64,000 bases of DNA from contig NZ_CP045302.1 of NCBI RefSeq assembly GCF_009363155.1, forward strand, positions 4,665,194-4,729,193, read 5' to 3'. The DNA comes from Azotobacter salinestris (GTDB taxonomy: Bacteria; Pseudomonadota; Gammaproteobacteria; Pseudomonadales; Pseudomonadaceae). The position numbers and the translations under genes are program-made. Positions 57,380-64,000 of this stretch are shown piece after piece (position 1 is the first letter of the stretch; every line of letters begins with the position of its first letter). The notes beneath the pieces were generated by a model. That model had not been told where the DNA came from. It ran no database searches and was given only the letters and a program-made list of their open reading frames with translations.

Positions 57380-58338
57380 TGCTGGCCGAATCCCTGAAGG
57401 GCGCCCGGCCCCGCTGGCCGGGGCGGATCGTCCGTGCCGCGGGCGGTGCGCGCCTCGACCGCAGCTGTATCTTCATCCTGCCCAGCCGCATCGGCCTGGC
57501 CTTCGGCGTGTCCCTGCTGCTGATGCTGCTGGCGGCGATCAACTACCGCAACAACCTGGCCTATGCGCTGATCTTCCTGCTCGGCTCGGTGTTCATGGTC
57601 GGCGTGCTGCATACCTATCGCAACCTGGTCGGGCTGCGCCTGCAGGTTGGGGTGCCGCCGGCGCTGTTCGCCGGCGGGCAGGCGCGCTTTCCGGTCCGCC
57701 TGGAGAGCGACGGCCGTACCCGCCAGGCGCTGGCGCTGGGCTGGTCGGGCGGCGCGCTGCAACTGCACGACCTGCCCGCCGGCGGCAGCGCCTGCGTGGA
57801 ACTGAGCCTGCCCGCGGCACGGCGCGGCTGGCTGCCGGCGCCGCGCCTGCGGGTCGAGAGCCGCTTTCCGCTGGGCCTGATGGTGGCCTGGAGCTGGGTC
57901 GACCCGGAGCAGCGGGCGCTGGTCTATCCGCAGCCGCTGGCCGGCGATCTGCCGCTGTCCGCCGGTGCGCCGGAGGAGTTCGGGAGCGAGGGCCGGCAGG
58001 CGCGCGGCGAAGGTGTGGACGACTACCAGGGACTGCGCGCCTATCGCCCCGGCGACTCGAGGCGGCGTCTGGACTGGAAGGCCTATTCCCGCGGCCGGGG
58101 CCTCCTGGTCAAGGAGTTTTCCGCACTGGAAAGCGGCGAGCTGTGCCTCGATTTCGCCGCACTGGCGGGCGATGGCGAGACGCGCCTGTCGCTGCTCTGC
58201 CACTGGGTACTCGAGCTGTCGGCGCAGCGGCGCCCGTTCGTCCTGCAATTGCCCGGCCAGCAGCTCGGCCCGGCCGGCGGCGAGACGCATCGCGACGCCT
58301 GCCTGCGCGCCCTGGCGCTGTACGGGGAAGCGCCATGA
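57379..58338 (+). CDS. DUF58-domain protein
   Basis: 319-aa protein. Two N-terminal membrane helices (GLAFGVSLLLMLLAAINYRN; ALIFLLGSVFMVGVLHTYRN) precede a beta-rich region. The DUF58 signature is YRPGDSRRRLDWKAYSRGRG (about residues 222-241), preceded by GEGVDDYQGLRAY. It overlaps both neighbours (1 bp with moxR, 4 bp with the transglutaminase gene) and is the partner of MoxR. Confidence 0.9.
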   Translation: MLAESLKGARPRWPGRIVRAAGGARLDRSCIFILPSRIGLAFGVSLLLMLLAAINYRNNLAYALIFLLGSVFMVGVLHTYRNLVGLRLQVGVPPALFAGGQARFPVRLESDGRTRQALALGWSGGALQLHDLPAGGSACVELSLPAARRGWLPAPRLRVESRFPLGLMVAWSWVDPEQRALVYPQPLAGDLPLSAGAPEEFGSEGRQARGEGVDDYQGLRAYRPGDSRRRLDWKAYSRGRGLLVKEFSALESGELCLDFAALAGDGETRLSLLCHWVLELSAQRRPFVLQLPGQQLGPAGGETHRDACLRALALYGEAP

Positions 58339-60335
58339 CGACGCAGCCCGGCGCAGCACTGCAGCCGATTCCGCGGGGCGGCCTGACCTGGCTGCTGGTC
58401 GCCCAGCTCCTGGTGGTCCTGCCGCATCTGGGCCATCTGCCGCTGTGGATCGTCGGCCTCTGGCTCGGCTGCGCGGCCTGGCGCATCCAGATCTTCCGCA
58501 TGCGCGCGCCCTATCCCAACGGCTGGATCAAGGCCGGGCTGATGCTCGGCACCGGTTTCGGCGTATATCTCTCCCGCGGCGGGCTGGTCGGCCTGGAGGC
58601 CGGGGTGGTGCTGCTGATCGCCGCTTTCATCCTCAAGCTGGTGGAGATGCGCAGCCGGCGCGACGCCCTGGTGGTGATCTTCCTCGGCTTCTTCGCGCTG
58701 GCCACCGCTTGCCTGTTCGAGGACGGCATCCTCGCCGCGCTGTACTACCTGCTGCCGCTCACCGCCCTGCTGGCGGCGCTGATCGGCCTGCAGCAGAGCG
58801 CCCCGGCCGCCGAGCCCTGGGCCACCCTGCGTCTGGCCGGCAGCCTGCTGCTGCAGGCGGCGCCGCTGATGCTGCTGCTGTTTCTGTTCTTCCCGCGCAT
58901 CGAGCCGCTGTGGACTCTGCCCGGGCCCCGCGAGCGCGGCGTGACCGGCCTGTCCGACAGCATGACGCCCGGCGACATCGCCGAGCTCGGCCAGTCCGGC
59001 GAGCTGGCCTTTCGCGCCAGCTTCGAGGGGCCGGTGCCGGAGCGCAGCCGGCTCTACTGGCGGGCGCTGACCCTGGAGCATTTCGACGGGCGCCGCTGGT
59101 CGCAGGCATCGGGGCCGCAGGGCCAGCCGCCGCTCTGGGAGAGGCGCGGCGAACCGCTCGCCTACAGCATCGTCATGCAGCCGAGCAACCAGCCCTGGCT
59201 GTACAGCCTGGACGTCGCCGAAGGCAGTCCCGGCGATGCCCGCCTGATGGAGGATTTCCGTCTGCAGCAGCGCCATCCGGTGACCGGGATGCAGCTCTAT
59301 CGGGTGACTTCATGGCCGGATGCCCTGCGCGAGCCGAAGGGGGCCGTGGGCGCCTTGCAACGCGCCCTGCAACTGCCGGAACAGGGCAATCCGCAGAGCC
59401 GCGCCTGGGCCGCCGAGCTGCGTCGCCGCTACCGGCAGCCGGAGGCGCTGGTGCAGGCGTTGCTCGATCACTTCGGCCGCGAGGCCTTCCACTACACCCT
59501 GAAGCCGCCGCGGCTGGGGCGCGACAGCGTCGACGAATTCCTGTTCTCCACCCGCCGCGGCTTCTGCGAGCACTTCTCCAGCGCCATGACCTTCGTGTTG
59601 CGCGCTGCCGGGATTCCCACGCGGGTGGTCATCGGCTATCAGGGCGGCGAGTTCAATCCGGCCGGCAACTACCTGCTGGTGCACCAGTTCGATGCCCATG
59701 CCTGGGTCGAGTACTGGCAGCCGCAGCACGGCTGGACCAGCGTCGATCCGACCTTCCAGGTGGCGCCGGAGCGCATCGAGCGGGGGCTGGAGCAGGCGCT
59801 CGGCCAGGACCAGGACTTCCTCGAGGGGGCGCCGTTGTCCCTGGCGCGCTATCGTGGCATCGACTGGTTCAACCGGCTGCGCCTGTCCTGGGACAATTTG
59901 AACTACGGCTGGCAGCGCTGGGTGCTCGGCTACCAGGGCGAGCGGCAGATGCAGGTTCTGCGCGCCTGGCTCGGCAGCGCCGACCTGCGCCTGCTGGGGT
60001 TGAGCGCCGTCGCCGCGGTCGCGACGATGCTGGCGCTGGTCGCGCTCTGGCTGTTCAAGCCCTGGCGGCGCGAGGGCGACGCGCAGCAGCGGCTGTTCGG
60101 GCGCTTCGAGCGGCTGCTGGCGCGTCACAGCCTGCACCGCGCGCCCGGCGAGGGACCGCGGGCCTTCGCCGAGCGGGCGGCGCGCCGCTTGCCCGCCCAG
60201 GCTGGGGAGATCCTGGCCTTCGTCGCACTGTTCGAGGCGCAGCGCTATGGCGGGCGGCAGGACGCACCGGGCGACCTGGCAAAAGTCTTGCGGCGCCTGC
60301 GCCGGGCGCTGCCCTGGCGTACGGGCGAGGGCTGA
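58335..60335 (+). CDS. Transglutaminase-like membrane protein (TgpA type)
   Basis: 666-aa protein. About six N-terminal helices (up to residue 200) are followed by a periplasmic transglutaminase-like domain. The catalytic Cys is in STRRGFCEHFSSAMTFVLRA (about residues 411-430), His in HQFDAHAWVEYW and Asp in WTSVDPTFQVAP, making a full triad. A further helix (LLGLSAVAAVATMLALVALW) and a cytosolic DUF4129-like end follow. It resembles P. aeruginosa TgpA, an essential periplasmic transglutaminase. It is third in the moxR-DUF58 operon. Confidence 0.9.
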   Translation: MTTQPGAALQPIPRGGLTWLLVAQLLVVLPHLGHLPLWIVGLWLGCAAWRIQIFRMRAPYPNGWIKAGLMLGTGFGVYLSRGGLVGLEAGVVLLIAAFILKLVEMRSRRDALVVIFLGFFALATACLFEDGILAALYYLLPLTALLAALIGLQQSAPAAEPWATLRLAGSLLLQAAPLMLLLFLFFPRIEPLWTLPGPRERGVTGLSDSMTPGDIAELGQSGELAFRASFEGPVPERSRLYWRALTLEHFDGRRWSQASGPQGQPPLWERRGEPLAYSIVMQPSNQPWLYSLDVAEGSPGDARLMEDFRLQQRHPVTGMQLYRVTSWPDALREPKGAVGALQRALQLPEQGNPQSRAWAAELRRRYRQPEALVQALLDHFGREAFHYTLKPPRLGRDSVDEFLFSTRRGFCEHFSSAMTFVLRAAGIPTRVVIGYQGGEFNPAGNYLLVHQFDAHAWVEYWQPQHGWTSVDPTFQVAPERIERGLEQALGQDQDFLEGAPLSLARYRGIDWFNRLRLSWDNLNYGWQRWVLGYQGERQMQVLRAWLGSADLRLLGLSAVAAVATMLALVALWLFKPWRREGDAQQRLFGRFERLLARHSLHRAPGEGPRAFAERAARRLPAQAGEILAFVALFEAQRYGGRQDAPGDLAKVLRRLRRALPWRTGEG

Positions 60336-60399
60336 TTTTCGGACATGTTGATCGGGCCGCAGTTGCAGGGCGGAACGCTGCGTTCGGGGGAGGTAGTGG

Positions 60400-61155
60400 A
60401 TGATTGCCAATCGCTTGCAGGATCAGGTTCTGCGCCTGGATGTCGCCTTGCAGGCTTGCGCCGCTCGCCTGGCAGCGCGCAGCGATGGCGAGGCGCTGCA
60501 CGACCTGCGCATTTCCTTGCGCCGATTGCGCAGCCTGCTGCGCCCGTTGCGCGGTATGCCCGGTGTCGAGCCGCTGGAGCAGGCTGCTGCCGCCATGGGG
60601 CGACTGAGTACGCCGCTGCGCGACGACGAGGTGCTGCTGCAGGAGCTGCAGGCCGCCGGTTTGACCGGGCTGATCGGCGTGCGCCGGGAGCGCCTGGCGG
60701 CCGGACGCGACAGCCTGCTGGCCAGTGCCGAGTGGCATCAGCTGTGCAGCACCCTGGTCGTCTGGCCTTCGCTCTGGCGTCAGGCCGGGCGCGATGGCGT
60801 CCTGCGCGGGCTGCGCCGGCGCATCGGCAAGCGTCAGGCGCGCCAGGCCCGGCGCCTGGGCGAGGCGCTGCGCGATCCGGCCCACGACCGGCACCGGCTG
60901 CGTCTGCTGATCAAGCGGGTGCGCTATGGCGCCGAGGCCTATCCCGATCTGGTCGAACTCTCGAAAGACGGGGCGAAGCGGCTGAAGACGGCGCAGTCGG
61001 CGCTCGGGGATTGGCACGACCGTCTGCAATGGCTGGCGCGCGCGGAGCGGGAGATCGACCTGCAGCCGCTGACGGCCCGCTGGCGCGCAGAGCTGGAGTC
61101 GAGCGCGCAGCGGGCCGACCGGATCCTGCTGAACCTGACCAAGGATTTCGGCTGA
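60400..61155 (+). CDS. CHAD-domain protein
   Basis: 251-aa soluble alpha-helical protein. The CHAD domain is identified by repeated His/Arg/Lys-rich helices: EALHDLRISLRRLRSLLRPL (about residues 27-46) and HRLRLLIKRVRYGAEAYPDL (about 166-185). CHAD proteins bind inorganic polyphosphate. No CYTH triphosphatase domain is fused to it. It starts 64 bp after the transglutaminase gene and may be co-transcribed. Confidence 0.85.
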   Translation: MIANRLQDQVLRLDVALQACAARLAARSDGEALHDLRISLRRLRSLLRPLRGMPGVEPLEQAAAAMGRLSTPLRDDEVLLQELQAAGLTGLIGVRRERLAAGRDSLLASAEWHQLCSTLVVWPSLWRQAGRDGVLRGLRRRIGKRQARQARRLGEALRDPAHDRHRLRLLIKRVRYGAEAYPDLVELSKDGAKRLKTAQSALGDWHDRLQWLARAEREIDLQPLTARWRAELESSAQRADRILLNLTKDFG

Positions 61156-61170
61156 GCCGGCTTCCGTCGC

Positions 61171-61533
61171 TCACTCGCGCTTGCGCTGGCAGGCTTTCCA
61201 GGCGCGCCGCCAGGCGCCGCTCAGAACGAACCAGGGAAAGGTCAGGAACTGCTCGACCAGCAGGTGGGGCAGGGAGTTCTCCGGATGCCGCGGATCGGCA
61301 CCGGCCTCGAAGCGATGGCCCTGGGCGATCAGGGCGAGGGCGGCGGACAGGCCGAGTACGCCGAGCACCAGCGCCAGCAGATCCCGCTGCAGGAGTGCGC
61401 TGATCAGCACCAGGCAGGCCACGACGAACAGTGGCAGGGCGAGCATGTGCAGGGCCAGGTTGGTCTGGTTGTGGTGGCAGTCCTCGTAGTGCTGCCATTG
61501 ACGGTGGAAATACTCCGCAGCGCGCTTGCCCAT
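61171..61533 (-). CDS. DUF962/Mpo1-like membrane protein
   Basis: 120-aa membrane protein. MGKRAAEYFHRQWQHYEDCH then HNQTNLALHMLALPLFVVAC has the His pattern (HxxxxxxxxH) typical of the Mpo1/YGL010w family, whose yeast member is an Fe-dependent fatty-acid dioxygenase. A third hydrophobic stretch is LLALVLGVLGLSAALALIAQ, and the end FPWFVLSGAWRRAWKACQRK is basic. The start is ATG 61533; upstream codons are not conserved-looking. Confidence 0.78.
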   Translation of the reverse strand: MGKRAAEYFHRQWQHYEDCHHNQTNLALHMLALPLFVVACLVLISALLQRDLLALVLGVLGLSAALALIAQGHRFEAGADPRHPENSLPHLLVEQFLTFPWFVLSGAWRRAWKACQRKRE

Positions 61534-61649
61534 GTCCGTACTCCTCGAGACCTTGGATGAGAAAAGTCTAGTCCGGTTTCGGGCATGTACCTGCGAGCGG
61601 GCGTGCCCGGGCAGTCGCAACTGCCGGCAGCGGGTCCGGAGCACAGGCC

Positions 61650-62084
61650 TCAGCGACGCAAGGCCCCGAGCAGGGTGGCGACGTTGTGCCGATAGAGACC
61701 GAGGTAGGTGCTGGCGGGGCCTTCGGCGGCCAGCGCGTCGGAATACAGGGTGCCGCCGATCCCGGCTCCGCTTTCCTCGGCGATCTGCCGGAGCAGCATG
61801 GCCAGCTCCGCCGCGGAGGGCTCCCGTTCGGTCGACAGGCCCTGGGGCGCGAGGATGTCGAGACGGTAGGCTTGGCCGAGATAGCCGAAGGCGTCATGGG
61901 AGGTCAGGATGCGCCGGTGCTCGGGCGGAAGGGCGCGAAAGGCCCCGTCCACCCCATCATCCCCAGTCGCTCGATTTCTGCTGCGTAGGCGGCAAGGTTG
62001 TGCCGGGTCGTCCGTCTCGATCAGCACCCTGGCGGTGTTCTCGGCGTGGATCCGTGCGTTGGCCAGATCGTGCCAGGCCAGGGC
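61650..62084 (-). pseudogene. znuA: Truncated zinc ABC binding protein ('znuA)
   Basis: Only the C-terminal half of a ZnuA-type zinc-binding protein is left: AWHDLANARIHAENTARVL, GAFRALPPEHRRILTSHDAF, DILAPQGLSTEREPSAAELA and the final TLYSDALAAEGPASTYLGLY. The signal peptide and the N-terminal metal His are absent. The stretch between LLRQIAEES and GGTLYSDA is also about 20-25 residues shorter than usual. It is joined directly to a 5' znuC fragment in a different frame, so a deletion has removed the rest of znuC, the permease gene and the front of znuA. Confidence 0.75.
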
Positions 62085-62355
62085 CTGCCAAAGCGGCCAG
62101 ATCGATGGGGAACTGCCGGTCGAGCGGCGATTGCTGGGGCAGATAGCCGATGCCGCCCAGCCTGGGCACCTTGAGACTCAGGGTGCCGGCCAGCGGCTCC
62201 TGCCAGCCGGCGATGACCTTCAGCAGGCTGCTCTTGCCGCTGCCATTGGCACCGACGAGTGCCGTCAGGCTGCCTGTTTCCAGGCGCAGATTCAGCGGCG
62301 GGGTCAGCGGCCGGCCGGGCATCCCCCATTGCAGGGCGGTGCAGTTCAGCATCAT
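62085..62355 (-). pseudogene. znuC: Truncated zinc ABC ATPase (znuC')
   Basis: MMLNCTALQWGMPGRPLTPP starts at 62355, overlapping the folE2 stop (ATGA). The Walker A region LVGANGSGKSSLLKVIAGW and Q-loop IGYLPQQSPLDRQFPIDL are intact, but Walker B and the signature motif are missing: the sequence passes into the znuA remnant near 62085. With only the N-terminal third it cannot form an ATPase. The boundary coordinate is approximate. Confidence 0.75.
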
Positions 62356-63251
62356 CCGTGGCTCCAGTTCCAGGCGCTCTCGGCGACGGCATCGTGGGCG
62401 TGCAGGCTTTCGGCATGCACCACGCGGACATGGAAGGCCCGGATGCCGTCGAAGCCGCTCAGGGCCCGGTGCAGCCGCCGTGCGGCATCCTCGCAGAACA
62501 TCGGGTTCTGTCCGTTGGCCAGGGCGAAGGCCTGTTCGTCGCCGCGCTTGACGGCGGTTTGTACGGGGGTGGCGAGTGCCTCCTCGGCAGTATCCAGCAG
62601 GGTCCGCAGCGGGAGTTCGTCCTGGCTGGCCGACAGCCTGATGCGCAGCGAGGCGACGCTGCGCTGGCTGTGCGGGGTCGCGGCGATGCCCCGTTCGCTG
62701 CCCAGCCAGGCGAGGAGTTCGGCGCGCTGCAATGGCCGGCCGGAGAAGTCCTCGGCGAAGCGTTGCTGGATCACCTGCCTGGCCAGCGCGGCCGAGCAGG
62801 GGCAGGTGGAGGAGTAGTCGACATCCAGCTTCAGCTCGATCCGCAGGCCCTTCGCGTCGAGGCGTGCGCTCACCTCGAACGGATACGACTTCCAGCCCGA
62901 CAGCGGACTGACCAGGGCGGGACGCTTCAGCAGCAGTTCGCCACGCACGGCCAGGAATGCGCGTTTCGACAGGCCCGCGTGGGTGGCGAGGAAGCGCCCG
63001 AGTCCATATTTCAGCAGCTTCGGAGTCAGCGGCCGGTCCTCCAACTCCTCCAGCGCCAGGTAAAGCCTCGACATGTGAATGCCGCGGGTGGCGGGATCGT
63101 CGAGGCTGACGCCCGCGTCGACGGAGGCAGCGATCCGCTGGTCGGCCAGCACGACGGGCAGCGCGATGTTCCGCATGCCGACCCATTCGAGCGCGATGTC
63201 CTGGTGCGCACGGGTCTGGCTGGCGACGTCGGGTAGGGCGAGGGAATTCAT
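62352..63251 (-). CDS. folE2: GTP cyclohydrolase IB (FolE2)
   Basis: 299-aa enzyme making 7,8-dihydroneopterin triphosphate for folate without needing zinc. Family marks are MRNIALPVVLADQ, KYGLGRFLATHAGLSKRAFL, and the active-site Cys in YSSTCPCSAALARQ (about residues 147-160), then NGQNPMFCEDAARRLHRAL. A Zur-type operator lies 20-40 bp upstream. It replaces FolE when zinc is scarce, as in P. aeruginosa where it is near dksA2 and zigA. Confidence 0.92.
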   Translation of the reverse strand: MNSLALPDVASQTRAHQDIALEWVGMRNIALPVVLADQRIAASVDAGVSLDDPATRGIHMSRLYLALEELEDRPLTPKLLKYGLGRFLATHAGLSKRAFLAVRGELLLKRPALVSPLSGWKSYPFEVSARLDAKGLRIELKLDVDYSSTCPCSAALARQVIQQRFAEDFSGRPLQRAELLAWLGSERGIAATPHSQRSVASLRIRLSASQDELPLRTLLDTAEEALATPVQTAVKRGDEQAFALANGQNPMFCEDAARRLHRALSGFDGIRAFHVRVVHAESLHAHDAVAESAWNWSHG

Positions 63252-63270
63252 GGGCGCTGGTCCAGGATAA

Positions 63271-63290
63271 AAATGTTATGTTATAACAAT
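63271..63290. promoter_or_regulatory. Zur-type operator between folE2 and dksA2
   Basis: AAATGTTATGTTATAACAAT contains the perfect palindrome TGTTATAACA (63279-63288), matching the Pseudomonas Zur box. Being between divergent genes, it can control both folE2 and dksA2. Confidence 0.8.
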
Positions 63291-63412
63291 AATTATCGTG
63301 TTCCTCTCATGCAAGGTATGCAAGCGGAAGTCTTGCTGCGACGCGGGGGAGGAGCGTTGCGAGGCAACCCCTCTGGAATGCGCCTGTGGAGGTCCTGACC
63401 CTGGAGACGCCC

Positions 63413-63817
63413 ATGACCGAAGCCGAACTGCTGGCCCAGCCCGAAGAGGCCTACATGAACGAGCGGCAGCAGGCCTTCTTCCGCGAGCTGCTGCTGGCGC
63501 AGCGCGCCGAGCTGCAATTGCGTATCGACGAGAGGTTCGCCGCCTTGCGCGAGCCGGAGCCGAGCGGCGATCCGGCGGATATCGGCAGTGCCGAGGAGCA
63601 GCGGCAATGGCATCTGCGCGTGCTGGAGCGGGAGAAGAAGCTGCTGGACAAGATCGATGCGGCGCTCGAGCGCCTGGCCCATGGCGCCTATGGCTGGTGC
63701 GTCGAGACGGGCGAGCCGATCGGCCTGCGGCGCCTGCTGCTGCGTCCCACCGCAACGCTCTGCATCGAGGCGAAGGAACGTCAGGAGCAGCGCGAACGAC
63801 ACCTGCGTGACACCTGA
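63413..63817 (+). CDS. dksA2: DksA2, zinc-independent DksA paralogue
   Basis: 134-aa RNA polymerase-binding regulator. A coiled-coil stretch ([20 protein letters not shown] ... [20 protein letters not shown]) carries the acidic tip. The zinc finger is degenerate: [20 protein letters not shown] then [12 protein letters not shown] has only two of the four Cys, as in P. aeruginosa PA5536. It can replace zinc-dependent DksA in low zinc. The start [20 protein letters not shown] is chosen by family alignment. It is followed after 10 bp by a cobW gene. Confidence 0.92.
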   Translation: MTEAELLAQPEEAYMNERQQAFFRELLLAQRAELQLRIDERFAALREPEPSGDPADIGSAEEQRQWHLRVLEREKKLLDKIDAALERLAHGAYGWCVETGEPIGLRRLLLRPTATLCIEAKERQEQRERHLRDT

Positions 63818-63827
63818 GGAGAATCCT

Positions 63828-64000
63828 GTGGATCGACGACTGCCCGTGACCGTGCTGTCAGGCTTTCTGGGAGCCGGCAAGAGCACCCTGCTCAACCATG
63901 TCCTGAAGAATCGCGAAAACCTCCGGGTGGCGGTGATCGTCAACGACATGAGCGAAATCAACATCGATGGCAGCGAGGTTCAGCGCGACGTCAGCCTCAA
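63828..64000 (+). CDS. zigA: CobW/COG0523 GTPase, ZigA-like (partial, runs off window)
   Basis: GTG start at 63828 after GAGGAGAATCCT. The visible 57 codons read [20 protein letters not shown], the G1 loop of COG0523 GTPases, then [18 protein letters not shown], the family's second segment. These proteins insert or deliver zinc; the context (Zur-type site, dksA2, folE2) points to the Zur-regulated ZigA type. The C-terminal most part is outside the window. Confidence 0.9.
   Translation, partial: MDRRLPVTVLSGFLGAGKSTLLNHVLKNRENLRVAVIVNDMSEINIDGSEVQRDVSL

Overview
The window is about 64 kb of uniformly GC-rich bacterial chromosome. The gene set points to a gammaproteobacterium of the Pseudomonadaceae (Pseudomonas or Azotobacter type): OprD-family porins, a GntR-controlled gntK/gntT pair, an SfnR-like sigma-54 activator with taurine/alkyl-sulfate dioxygenases, a stand-alone gspAB pair, and a Zur-type folE2 / dksA2 / cobW cluster. 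No rRNA, tRNA, phage or CRISPR array was recognised. Gene starts are choices made by eye from ribosome binding sites and family alignment.

Layout. (1) 1-5.6 kb, minus strand: a purine salvage/catabolism run, adenine/adenosine deaminase then xdhA, xdhB and xdhC (cut by the window edge), which would take adenine through hypoxanthine to urate. (2) 5.8-14.1 kb and 19.0-25.3 kb: an organosulfur-scavenging region. It holds an AtsK-like dioxygenase, an SfnR-like activator, a minus-strand operon of flavin monooxygenase, TauD-like dioxygenase, glutathione transferase and aldo-keto reductase, two SsuA-like binding proteins, an ABC importer with two permeases and an ATPase, an MFS carrier and an OprD porin. 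Four sites matching the sigma-54 -24/-12 pattern sit in front of its transcription units, so it can be read as one sigma-54 regulon. (3) 14.3-18.7 kb: an orphan proteasome-like Ntn hydrolase and a gluconate module (gntK, gntT, porin) with three GntR-type operators. (4) 25.4-28.7 kb: two unknown small genes, a sirtuin, a GST and a gene-poor stretch.

(5) 28.9-39.3 kb is the most striking part. A tightly overlapping plus-strand operon encodes a small GRIR-motif protein, a ferritin-like protein, three small membrane or Gly/Tyr-rich proteins, a P1B-type ATPase with no CPC motif, FeoA, FeoB, FeoC, an aspartoacylase-like protein, a glutaredoxin/DsbD-like membrane protein (interrupted by two in-frame TAG codons) and Dps. 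A second GRIR-motif protein faces it behind a Fur-box-like site. This composition resembles the fez gene clusters that make ferrosomes (membrane-bound iron granules); I propose it as a ferrosome-type iron-storage locus.

(6) 39.5-55.5 kb: a frameshifted diguanylate cyclase, an omega-amino-acid aminotransferase, an ion-channel protein, a DUF2946-like protein with a TonB receptor, a lysozyme-inhibitor lipoprotein, gspA/gspB, two tandem paralogous secreted proteins (one with an in-frame TAG exactly where the other has Gln) and a P2-type ATPase. (7) 56-61.5 kb: a decayed ADP-ribosylglycohydrolase remnant, the moxR / DUF58 / transglutaminase operon, a CHAD protein and a DUF962 protein. (8) 61.6-64 kb: a Zur-type zinc-starvation cluster in which the zinc ABC transporter has collapsed to a znuC'-'znuA deletion remnant, while folE2, dksA2 and a cobW/zigA gene are intact.

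Small palindromic repeats of a GTAGGGTGG... family punctuate the intergenic spaces. One of these, and an unrelated palindrome, supply the stop codons of xdhB and the sirtuin gene.
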